Source of the DNA: Methanosarcinales archaeon | GTDB taxonomy: Archaea > Halobacteriota > Methanosarcinia > Methanosarcinales > EX4572-44 | Direction of reading: 5' to 3' | Assembly (NCBI GenBank): GCA_004212095.1 | Contig: RXIJ01000103.1 | Coordinates: 1 to 5,457 of the forward strand | DNA length: 5,457 nt | Part shown: in pieces, positions 1 through 5,457 of the stretch | Layout: the number at the start of each line of letters is the position of its first letter | How positions within the stretch are numbered: the stretch's first letter is position 1 | Made by a program: the position numbers and the translations under genes | Notes under the pieces: model-generated | Databases searched by the model: none | What the model was told of the DNA's origin: nothing | Seen by the model: only the letters and a program-made list of their open reading frames with translations

Positions 1-96
1 CCAGCAATTGAGTGCATAGAAAACATGTATCAAACTTCAATAGCAAGAGAACCTGATTGCGTTTATGTTTTCCTATACGTTAAAAAAGAATGCTAA
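1..96 (+). CDS. 3' end of an unidentified upstream gene (partial)
   Basis: The first reading frame is open from the window edge to a TAA at 94-96, giving 31 residues that begin PAIECIENMYQTS and end YVFLYVKKEC. I do not recognise the protein. The alternating hydrophobic end (VYVFLYV followed by KKE) would suit a closing beta strand, as seen at the end of many Rossmann-like enzymes, but that is only a weak resemblance. It does not look like the end of GlmM or of a second GlmU. It lies on the same strand as the glmU-like gene, 65 bases upstream, so co-transcription is possible. A chance open frame of this length cannot be excluded. Confidence 0.5.
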   Translation, partial: PAIECIENMYQTSIAREPDCVYVFLYVKKEC

Positions 97-149
97 AAGC
101 TCATTTTCATTTGGGGGATAGTTCATAGCAAATGTGTGATCATAAATAA

Positions 150-154
150 AAGGA
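150..154 (+). promoter_or_regulatory. Ribosome binding site deciding the glmU-like start
   Basis: AAGGA precedes two consecutive in-frame ATG codons at 159 and 162. The spacer is 4 bases to the first and 7 to the second. The usual spacing and the family's N-terminus (MKAIILAAG rather than MMKAI) favour 162. Confidence 0.55.
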
Positions 155-161
155 ATTAATG

Positions 162-1364
162 ATGAAAGCGATTATTCTTGCTGCAGGAGAAGGAATCAGA
201 TGCAGACCACTAACATTTACAAGATCAAAGGTGATGCTGCCAATCGCAAACAAACCAGTGATTGAGTATGCGGTTCGTGCACTTTATGCCAATGGAATTG
301 TCGATATTATCATCGTTGTAGGGTATGCGAAAGAGCGCATCATGAACTACTTTGGTAATGGAAAAGATTTTGATCTGAATATTGAATATGTAGAGCAAAA
401 ACAACAACTTGGTACAGCTCATGCAATAAATCAGGTAAAAGATTTAATCGATGATGAATTTCTTGTATTAAATGGGGACAATCTTGTCAGTACAAAGACA
501 ATCGCAGACCTCATTAGAAGACATGAAGGCGGTATATCGATCCTGACAGCAGCAAGTTCCAATGCCGTTGGATGTGCAATCGTTGAAGAAACGAATACAA
601 AGGTGAAAGAGATTGTCGATGGACAGAAACTAAAAAAGGTTAGCAATATCAATACCGGAATTTATATACTGAATCCGGATATTTTTAATGCAATCAGGGA
701 GACACTTCAGTCAAATATTGGCGAGTTTGGGATCACAGACTCGATACAGAACATGGTTGATGAAGGCTACAATGTGCATGCATACAAAACAAATCACGCA
801 TGGATGGATGTTGCACATTCATGGAACCTGCTTAATGTAAATGCACGAATTCTTGAGGATATTTCAAGATCGGTACATGGAACAATACACGGCACAATCA
901 AAGGTCAGGTAGCAATCGGCAGTAATTCAATCATTAGATGGAGTTCTTATATTACAGGTCCTGTAGTTATAGGGAAAAACTGTGATATCGGTGCAAACGT
1001 GGTCATTGCTCCATCCACATCCATAGGAGACAATGTCACAATCGAGCCGTTCACATATATTAAAAACAGTGTAATCTTCGATAATGCCTACATCGGTTCA
1101 CAGAGCACCATAAAGAATTCTATTATTGCAGAGAACAATATAATTGGCAGTCATTTCATTACAGATACCGGGAAGAAGCTGTTGATAGAAACTGGTGGAA
1201 ACCTGTATCACGCAGATGAGCTTGGCACCATACTTGGAGATAATAGTATCATAGGGGGCAATGTTTCCACGATAGCAGGAACGCTTATTGGAACAGATTG
1301 TAGAATTGAAACCGGTACTGTCATTCGAAAGCAGATACCAAGCCACTCGCTGGTGATGCATTAG
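162..1364 (+). CDS. glmU: GlmU-like sugar-1-phosphate nucleotidyltransferase / left-handed beta-helix acyltransferase
   Basis: This 400-residue protein has the archaeal bifunctional GlmU layout. A nucleotidyltransferase domain (about 1-230) is followed by hexapeptide repeats of a left-handed beta helix (about 235-395). Family enzymes acetylate glucosamine-1-phosphate and couple the product to UTP, giving UDP-GlcNAc in the cytoplasm. Visible motifs are LAAGEG (6-11), RSK with Lys23, QLGTAHA (82-88), the metal-binding NGDN (104-107, Asp106) and WMD (214-216, Asp216). Oddities: the usual GxGTR reads GEGIR (9-13), the usual EKP that contacts the sugar phosphate reads DGQ (153-155), and WxDxGxPWD reads WMDVAHSWN. 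In the helix domain, the histidine usually found in a PHLSYVGD-like segment appears replaced (IGSQSTIKN, 311-319). It is directly coupled to glmS, which supports a role in amino-sugar synthesis. The fold is secure; exact substrate and activity are not. It could instead be a related sugar nucleotidyltransferase or a regulatory paralogue. A start at 159 would add one Met. Confidence 0.85.
   Translation: MKAIILAAGEGIRCRPLTFTRSKVMLPIANKPVIEYAVRALYANGIVDIIIVVGYAKERIMNYFGNGKDFDLNIEYVEQKQQLGTAHAINQVKDLIDDEFLVLNGDNLVSTKTIADLIRRHEGGISILTAASSNAVGCAIVEETNTKVKEIVDGQKLKKVSNINTGIYILNPDIFNAIRETLQSNIGEFGITDSIQNMVDEGYNVHAYKTNHAWMDVAHSWNLLNVNARILEDISRSVHGTIHGTIKGQVAIGSNSIIRWSSYITGPVVIGKNCDIGANVVIAPSTSIGDNVTIEPFTYIKNSVIFDNAYIGSQSTIKNSIIAENNIIGSHFITDTGKKLLIETGGNLYHADELGTILGDNSIIGGNVSTIAGTLIGTDCRIETGTVIRKQIPSHSLVMH
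1352..1357 (+). promoter_or_regulatory. glmS ribosome binding site inside the end of the glmU-like gene
   Basis: GGTGAT is a perfect 6-base complement to the ATCACC at the 3' end of 16S rRNA and sits 7 bases before the glmS ATG. It lies wholly within the last codons of the upstream gene, so glmS translation is likely coupled to it. Confidence 0.7.
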
Positions 1365-3158
1365 ATGTGTGGCATTGTAGGGTATCTTGGTTCAAGTTCC
1401 GCACAGCCAGTTCTTTTCGATCTTCTGAAGAGATTAGAATATCGTGGATATGATTCTGCTGGTATTGCCATTATGAACGAGAGCATCAATGTATTCAAGA
1501 CAAAGGGGAGTGTTGACGATCTGATATCAGTCACTCCAGATCTTAAAGGGTGCAGCGGTATTGGTCACACAAGATGGGCAACACATGGAAAGGCATCATC
1601 TGAAAATGCGCATCCACATTGTTGCGATACTGATAAAATCGCTGTGGTCCATAATGGAATCATTGAAAACTATATAGAACTCAGGGAGAAGCTGATTAAT
1701 TCAGGACACGAATTCAGATCTGAAACAGACACAGAGGTGCTTCCACATCTGATTGAGGAGCATTATAATAACGATCTTGAATCAACCGTTAGACATGCAC
1801 TATCAATGGTTCGTGGATCGTATGCACTTGCTGCAATAAGCTCCAATGATCCTGATAAAATCGTAGTAGCAAGAAAGGATAGCCCTCTTGTTCTTGGACT
1901 TGGTGAGACTGATTTTTTTATTGCATCTGATGTTTCTGGTATCCTAAAATATACAAAAAATGTAATTTTTTTGAATGACGGGGAGATTGCAGTAATCAGT
2001 CATGATGGGGTGAAGATTACAACACTCAGTGGAAAAACGGTTGATAAAAACATTGAAACGATTGAATGGGATGCCAAATCCGCAGAAAAAAGCGGGTATG
2101 CACACTTCATGCTAAAAGAGATCTTTGAACAACCAAACGTTATCCGTGAAACATTTTCAGGAAGAATGTCCTCAGAAGGAGTTAATCTTGAGGTGGCAGT
2201 GCCAGATGCAAGGCGAATCATCATCACAGCATGCGGAACCTCATACCATGCAGGACTGTTTGGGAGATATGTGATCGAGCGGTTTGCCCGTATCCCTGTG
2301 AATGTTGAGATTGCATCTGAATTCAGGTACATCAATCCGATTGTTGATTCCAATGATTTGGTGATAGCGATTACCCAATCAGGGGAGACTGCAGACACCT
2401 TTGCAGCAGTGAGAGAAGTTAACCTTGAAAAAAGCCAGAAGTTTAGTATCGTCAATGTACCTGGAAGCAGCATCACGCGAGAGTCTAACAATATCTTCAC
2501 AAGAGCAGGACCTGAAATCGGGGTTGCTGCTACCAAATCATTTACCTCTCAGCTTGCTGTACTGCTTTTATTAGCAGTGCAACTTGGAAGAGTAAGAAAA
2601 AAAATGTCAACCGCATGTGTAAATGACTTTGTTTATGAATTAAAGCAGATAAGTGGTAAAATTCAGCAGGTATTAAACGAAGCACACCACACTAAGGAAT
2701 GCGCTCAGGTCTTTGCCGATTCTGACCAGTTTTTATTTATGGGAAGGGGCGCAAACTATCCAATTGCTCTTGAAGGTGCCTTGAAATTAAAAGAGATCTC
2801 ATACATTAAAGCAGAGGGCTTTCCTGCGGGTGAATTAAAGCATGGACCGCTTGCATTAATCTACGATGGAATTCCAGTAGTAGCGATTGCAACAGAGGGT
2901 GTGGCATACGAGAAGATGCTTGGTAACATCAAGGAAATAAAAGCAAGAGGCGCCATTGTTATTGGTATTGCTAATGAAAGCGATACCGAGATAAAAAAGT
3001 ATGTGGATCGTGTGCTTCGCATACCTGATGCCAACCCATGGATCTCACCTCTACTCTCCTCGGTTGTGCTTCAGTTGTTTGCATACTATGTTGCAGACTG
3101 TAGGGGATGCGAAATCGATAAGCCAAGAAATCTTGCAAAGAGTGTTACGGTTGAATAG
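1365..3158 (+). CDS. glmS: Glutamine--fructose-6-phosphate aminotransferase (isomerizing), GlmS
   Basis: GlmS converts fructose-6-phosphate and glutamine to glucosamine-6-phosphate and glutamate, the entry step of amino-sugar synthesis in the cytoplasm. At 597 residues it is of normal length and looks complete. The N-terminal class II amidotransferase domain (about 2-215) has the nucleophile Cys2 exposed after Met removal (MCGIVGY), RGYDSAGIA (27-35), HTRWATHG (68-75), HNGIIENY with oxyanion-hole Asn97 and Gly98, and ETDTE (120-124). The first SIS domain (about 280-405) has TACGTS (288-293) and ITQSGET (336-342). The second SIS domain (about 450-590) has the residues matching E. coli Glu488, His504 and Lys603, namely Glu477, His493 (in GELKHGP) and Lys592 (in the C-terminal NLAKSVTVE); their spacing is identical to E. 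coli's. The ATG directly follows the upstream TAG, a strong sign of an operon with the glmU-like gene. I see no defect. Confidence 0.97.
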   Translation: MCGIVGYLGSSSAQPVLFDLLKRLEYRGYDSAGIAIMNESINVFKTKGSVDDLISVTPDLKGCSGIGHTRWATHGKASSENAHPHCCDTDKIAVVHNGIIENYIELREKLINSGHEFRSETDTEVLPHLIEEHYNNDLESTVRHALSMVRGSYALAAISSNDPDKIVVARKDSPLVLGLGETDFFIASDVSGILKYTKNVIFLNDGEIAVISHDGVKITTLSGKTVDKNIETIEWDAKSAEKSGYAHFMLKEIFEQPNVIRETFSGRMSSEGVNLEVAVPDARRIIITACGTSYHAGLFGRYVIERFARIPVNVEIASEFRYINPIVDSNDLVIAITQSGETADTFAAVREVNLEKSQKFSIVNVPGSSITRESNNIFTRAGPEIGVAATKSFTSQLAVLLLLAVQLGRVRKKMSTACVNDFVYELKQISGKIQQVLNEAHHTKECAQVFADSDQFLFMGRGANYPIALEGALKLKEISYIKAEGFPAGELKHGPLALIYDGIPVVAIATEGVAYEKMLGNIKEIKARGAIVIGIANESDTEIKKYVDRVLRIPDANPWISPLLSSVVLQLFAYYVADCRGCEIDKPRNLAKSVTVE

Positions 3159-3180
3159 CTGCAAAGCTTGCGCTTTGCAG
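3159..3180. terminator. Hairpin 1, abutting the glmS stop codon
   Basis: CTGCAAAGC and GCTTTGCAG form a perfect 9-base-pair stem with a 4-base TTGC loop. It begins on the first base after the glmS TAG. No U-rich tract follows on the + strand; the next bases are AT-rich but mixed. It is therefore not a classical intrinsic terminator. It could protect the 3' end of the glmS mRNA or help stop transcription from either side. Confidence 0.5.
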
Positions 3181-3182
3181 AG

Positions 3183-3195
3183 ATAATATATAATT
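3183..3195. promoter_or_regulatory. AT-rich TATA-like box in the convergent gap
   Basis: ATAATATATAATT is the only purely AT stretch of this length in the gap and resembles an archaeal TATA box on either strand. A + strand start about 26 bases beyond its centre would fall near 3212-3215, where hairpin 2 begins. No convincing BRE is visible upstream, and AT-rich spacers arise by chance, so confidence is low. It could equally be a release tract after hairpin 1. Confidence 0.2.
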
Positions 3196-3211
3196 CTTGA
3201 TTGCGAGAGCA

Positions 3212-3232
3212 CTGCACAACTTCGTTGTGCAG
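3212..3232. repeat. Hairpin 2 (inverted repeat) in the convergent gap
   Basis: CTGCACAAC and GTTGTGCAG form a perfect 9-base-pair stem with a 3-base TTC loop. Its outer five pairs (CTGCA/TGCAG) are the same as those of hairpin 1. Its centre ACTTCGT (3219-3225) is an exact reverse complement of ACGAAGT (3241-3247) in hairpin 3. Confidence 0.6.
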
Positions 3233-3234
3233 AA

Positions 3235-3253
3235 CCGCCCACGAAGTGTGCGG
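3235..3253. repeat. Hairpin 3 (imperfect inverted repeat) in the convergent gap
   Basis: CCGCCCAC and GTGTGCGG pair at 7 of 8 positions, with one C-T mismatch (3239/3249) and a GAA loop. Only two bases separate it from hairpin 2. The two look like related units in opposite orientation, since their central 7 bases are complementary. Confidence 0.5.
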
Positions 3254-3261
3254 AAACAACT

Positions 3262-3283
3262 CTCGATTGCGCTAGCAATCGAG
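3262..3283. terminator. Hairpin 4, just beyond the trpG stop codon
   Basis: CTCGATTGC and GCAATCGAG form a perfect 9-base-pair stem with a GCTA loop. The stem starts 3 bases past the trpG stop on the - strand, mirroring hairpin 1 at the glmS end. No U tract follows in the trpG direction. Its right arm (3275-3283) could alternatively pair with CTTGATTGC at 3196-3204, with one G-U wobble. It is a plausible 3'-end structure for trpG mRNA. Confidence 0.5.
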
Positions 3284-3286
3284 TTT

Positions 3287-3853
3287 CTACACGTTCAAAA
3301 AATTAAAAATAATCTTGAGACCTGCTGGTGTGAGCACAGATTCCGGATGAAATTGCACACCCTCTATGGGATACTTGTTGTGGCGAATTCCCATGATTAA
3401 ATCATTTTCAGTTTTTGCAGTAACTACAAACTCTTCCGGAAGAAAGGTAATGGCAAGTGAGTGATAACGTGCGGCCTCAAACGGATTCTCAATTCCTTTA
3501 TAGATGCGTCTACAATCGTGGTATATGCTGGCAGTTTTGCCATGAATCGGACCATCTGGTGAATGGCTGACTTTGCCGCCAAAAGCTACTGCAATTGCCT
3601 GGTGACCAAGACAAACTCCAAGCTGCGGAATATCAGTGAAATGCCTAATTATTTCGATACAATTGCCAATATCTCGATTGTTGGAAGGATTGCCGGGTCC
3701 TGGTGAGATAACAATTGCATCAGGCGATATTTCCATTATTTTTTCAATAGTGATTGTATTGGGGGCTACTATCGTATCTGGCTCGAATTTTGATACGTAA
3801 TCCACGAGGTTCCATACAAAAGAATCTTTATTGTTGATAAACAGCACCTTCAT
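3287..3853 (-). CDS. trpG: Anthranilate synthase component II, glutamine amidotransferase TrpG
   Basis: TrpG releases ammonia from glutamine and passes it to TrpE for anthranilate synthesis. The 188-residue protein is a complete class I amidotransferase of normal length. It shows the N-terminal INNKDSF (6-12), the oxyanion-loop SPGPGNP (50-56), the nucleophile elbow GVCLGHQ (79-85, Cys81) and the catalytic pair His169 and Glu171 in FHPES (168-172). HGK (104-106) and YHSL (130-133) also fit the family. The start codon overlaps the trpE stop in an ATGA, so the two are translated in a coupled way at matching levels. In many organisms this subunit also serves PabB, but the adjacent partner here is a TrpE. 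The gene ends convergently to glmS, and no further trp gene follows. Confidence 0.95.
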   Translation of the reverse strand: MKVLFINNKDSFVWNLVDYVSKFEPDTIVAPNTITIEKIMEISPDAIVISPGPGNPSNNRDIGNCIEIIRHFTDIPQLGVCLGHQAIAVAFGGKVSHSPDGPIHGKTASIYHDCRRIYKGIENPFEAARYHSLAITFLPEEFVVTAKTENDLIMGIRHNKYPIEGVQFHPESVLTPAGLKIIFNFLNV

Positions 3854-5406
3854 GTAGAATCGCCTAATACTGTTTGTATCATTGCAGCCATCTTGCGTTC
3901 AGTCTCATTGTATTCGTAGAGGGGGTCTGAATCAGCCACAATTCCAGCACCAGCCTGCACATATATCTTGCTGCCTTGTTGTATCATCGTCCGAATTACA
4001 ATAGCAAAATCCGCATCACCATTAAAACAGTAATAGCCAGCGCCACCTCCATAGATTCCACGCGGAGCCATCTCCAGATCATGGATGATTTCCATTGCCC
4101 GAATCTTTGGGGCACCACTCAGTGTTCCGGCTGGAAAAATCTCCCGCGTGGCATCAAATGCATCGCACTCTTCCCGAAGCATCCCTGTAACGGTGCTTTC
4201 GATATGTTGCACATGAGAGTATTTGATAACTGACATAAAATCTTCCACCACTACACTATTAGACTTGCATACAGCACGCACATCATTACGTCCAAGATCA
4301 ACCAGCATCACGTGTTCAGCCCTCTCTTTTTCACTCGAGAGCATCTGCTCGGCAAAAACACCGTCTTCCCGGGGCGTACTACCTCTTGGACATGTGCCAG
4401 CAATGGGGTTTGTGACAACCTTTCGATTATGTACTGAAAGAAGAGTCTCGGGACTTGCACCGATAATAGCTGTGTCTTTAAACTCGAACAGGTACATGTA
4501 CGGGCTTGGATTCACCTTTCGAAGTTGTTGGTACAACTTATAAGCACTCTGTTGTGTTTCAATTTCATATCGCCGTGATGGTACAATCTGTAGAATATCG
4601 CCGTCAATAATGTGCTGCTTTGCACGCTCTACCATCTGTTCAAAACCCGACCTATCAGCAGTGCAGCCAACGACATGAACATTGTGATGTGAAACAGACT
4701 CCGGAATGCTTTGAGTCCTGGAGAGTAAATGCTCAGTGTTTGATACTTCAAAGACTATATTTTCATATATTGCTTTTAGATTTGAATCTTCTGTGATGTG
4801 TTCGGTGAATAATAGGTATGTTTTTTTTATCAGGTGGTCAAAAAGTATTGTTTTTGTTGTAAGCACAAACTGGGCATCCGGAGTCTCGGAATCGAATGGC
4901 TGAAGGTTTATGTGAGAATCGTACACACAGTCGTAAGCAACAAAACCAATAGCTCCACCAGAAAATACCTGGCGAGAAAAAACCATATCCTCGTGTACCA
5001 TCTCGTCTATCAATATTGCTGCACGAAGAGCATCAAACACGTCATATCCATCAGCAATATCACCTATAATCGTATTATTTGAGCAGGTAACTTTTTCACA
5101 TACCTGCCCCACACTCGATTTAACACCATCAATTAAAGCAGTCTCGATGAAAAAATCGATCACAATCTTCCGATTTTTGATTGTGATTACTGCGAGAGGG
5201 CTCGCTCCAACAAAAGAAAATCTTGCATGCCTTTTCTCCTTTTCAACCGACTCAAGCAAATATGAATATCCAGTTGAATCATGCGATTTTAAAATGGCAT
5301 AAACCTCTGAAGGTACAAGCTTTGTGTCAAGAAGAGTAGCAATCTGCACGAGACCATTTTTTTTATTCATCTTACTCAAAAATTCATTTTTAGATAATGT
5401 GATCAT
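3850..5406 (-). CDS. trpE: Anthranilate synthase component I, TrpE
   Basis: TrpE converts chorismate and ammonia (from TrpG) to anthranilate, the first committed step of tryptophan synthesis. The 518-residue protein is complete. Its N-terminal part has the tryptophan-feedback motif LLES (50-53), followed by ARFSFVG (61-67). The chorismate-binding domain has NPSPYMY (299-305), PIAGTCPRG (334-342), DLGRND (370-375), FPAGTLSGAPK (424-434), QAGAGIVADSDP (484-495) and the metal-site region EYNE (498-501). Alanine in PIAGT separates it from PabB, which typically has PIKGT. Retained LLES and NPSPY suggest feedback inhibition by tryptophan. Cys339 stands where many TrpE proteins have Arg or another residue (AGTRPRG). 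I chose the ATG at 5404-5406 because AAGAGG precedes it by 7 bases; a TTG two codons upstream (5410-5412) lies only 1 base from that site. trpG overlaps its stop by 4 bases. Confidence 0.96.
   Translation of the reverse strand: MITLSKNEFLSKMNKKNGLVQIATLLDTKLVPSEVYAILKSHDSTGYSYLLESVEKEKRHARFSFVGASPLAVITIKNRKIVIDFFIETALIDGVKSSVGQVCEKVTCSNNTIIGDIADGYDVFDALRAAILIDEMVHEDMVFSRQVFSGGAIGFVAYDCVYDSHINLQPFDSETPDAQFVLTTKTILFDHLIKKTYLLFTEHITEDSNLKAIYENIVFEVSNTEHLLSRTQSIPESVSHHNVHVVGCTADRSGFEQMVERAKQHIIDGDILQIVPSRRYEIETQQSAYKLYQQLRKVNPSPYMYLFEFKDTAIIGASPETLLSVHNRKVVTNPIAGTCPRGSTPREDGVFAEQMLSSEKERAEHVMLVDLGRNDVRAVCKSNSVVVEDFMSVIKYSHVQHIESTVTGMLREECDAFDATREIFPAGTLSGAPKIRAMEIIHDLEMAPRGIYGGGAGYYCFNGDADFAIVIRTMIQQGSKIYVQAGAGIVADSDPLYEYNETERKMAAMIQTVLGDST
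3859..3864 (-). promoter_or_regulatory. trpG ribosome binding site within trpE
   Basis: GGCGAT on the - strand lies 5 bases before the trpG ATG and differs by one base from the GGTGAT used by glmS. It falls in the last codons of trpE, consistent with reinitiation at the ATGA overlap. Confidence 0.45.
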
Positions 5407-5413
5407 TTTCAAG

Positions 5414-5419
5414 CCTCTT
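5414..5419 (-). promoter_or_regulatory. trpE ribosome binding site
   Basis: AAGAGG on the - strand is 7 bases before the ATG at 5406 but only 1 base before the in-frame TTG at 5412. It therefore decides the start in favour of the ATG. Confidence 0.65.
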
Positions 5420-5434
5420 GACTATAAGTTTGTA

Positions 5435-5449
5435 GTTTAATACTTAAAC
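5435..5449 (-). promoter_or_regulatory. Palindromic TATA-like promoter / possible operator of trpEG
   Basis: On the - strand this reads GTTTAAGTATTAAAC, a perfect 6-base inverted repeat around a 3-base centre. It contains TTTAAGTA, a fair match to an archaeal TATA box (TTTAWATA). A start about 26 bases beyond it would fall near 5417, at the ribosome binding site, leaving a leader of only about ten bases. A dyad over the TATA box would suit a repressor that blocks TBP. No TGTACA, the site of the Methanothermobacter regulator TrpY, is present. Confidence 0.35.
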
Positions 5450-5457
5450 ATTGTTGC

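Noticed and set aside
132..149. Five-codon upstream frame (ATG to TAA) before the glmU-like gene, with GGGGGAT at 113-119
   Set aside because: The purine tract is too far from the ATG to be a good ribosome binding site, and so short a frame is expected by chance.
97..158. A promoter for the glmU-like gene, for example CATAAATAAA at 141-150
   Set aside because: A TATA box there would start transcription inside the coding region. No other convincing TATA/BRE pair is visible, so transcription may come from further upstream.
2000..2536. 178-codon open frame on the - strand inside glmS
   Set aside because: It lies entirely antisense to a well-conserved region of glmS covering the first SIS domain, has no recognisable motif, and is explained as a coding shadow.
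3159..3180. Classical intrinsic terminator with a U tract for glmS
   Set aside because: The stem is strong, but the bases after it are mixed AT (AGATAATATATAATT) without a run of T on the + strand.
3159..3286. CRISPR array
   Set aside because: The repeats are palindromes of differing sequence with irregular spacing, not direct repeats separated by uniform unique spacers.
3001..3400. Short open frames on both strands across the convergent gap
   Set aside because: They overlap the ends of glmS and trpG and read through the hairpins. The peptides show no family likeness and no clear ribosome binding sites, so they are chance frames.
4834..5082. 82-codon + strand frame opposite trpE
   Set aside because: It is antisense to the N-terminal half of an intact trpE, with no recognisable domain or start signal.
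3850..5406. PabB / aminodeoxychorismate synthase instead of TrpE
   Set aside because: The motif is PIAGT rather than PIKGT, the tryptophan-feedback LLES motif is present, and a dedicated TrpG overlaps the gene.
5410..5412. TTG start codon for trpE
   Set aside because: It lies only 1 base from the AAGAGG ribosome binding site, whereas the ATG two codons later has a 7-base spacer.

Overview
The window looks like a chromosomal segment of a euryarchaeon, most likely a methanogen-type lineage (Methanosarcinales or relatives, including anaerobic methane oxidisers). This is an inference. It rests on the archaeal-style GlmU-like protein (start MKAIILAAG, RSKVMLP, NGDN and a C-terminal left-handed beta helix), on its pairing with glmS, on the trpE-trpG pair, and on the AT-leaning composition. 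No rRNA, tRNA or other taxonomic marker is present. I see no transposase, phage gene, CRISPR array or other accessory system; the four main genes are core metabolism.

Layout: bases 1-96 hold the last 31 codons of an unidentified + strand gene, followed by a 65-base gap. Bases 162-3158 are a tight + strand pair: a GlmU-like sugar-1-phosphate nucleotidyltransferase/acyltransferase and glucosamine-6-phosphate synthase GlmS. The GlmU stop codon directly abuts the GlmS start. Bases 3159-3286 form a 128-base gap between convergent gene pairs, packed with four short inverted repeats and one AT-rich box. Bases 3287-5406 carry anthranilate synthase on the - strand (trpE, then trpG, overlapping by 4 bases). 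The last 51 bases hold the trpE ribosome binding site and a palindromic TATA-like sequence.

How the genes work together: GlmS makes glucosamine-6-phosphate from fructose-6-phosphate and glutamine. GlmU-type enzymes act two steps later, making N-acetylglucosamine-1-phosphate and UDP-GlcNAc for archaeal glycans; the intervening mutase GlmM is not in the window. TrpE and TrpG together make anthranilate from chorismate and glutamine, the first committed step of tryptophan synthesis. Both operons contain a glutamine amidotransferase (class II in GlmS, class I in TrpG).

The least ordinary parts are the hairpin-rich convergent gap, which can also be drawn as a larger branched RNA with mutually exclusive pairings, and the GlmU-like protein, which lacks several residues normally conserved in both of its domains although it sits in an intact operon with glmS. 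I found no clear undescribed multi-gene system.
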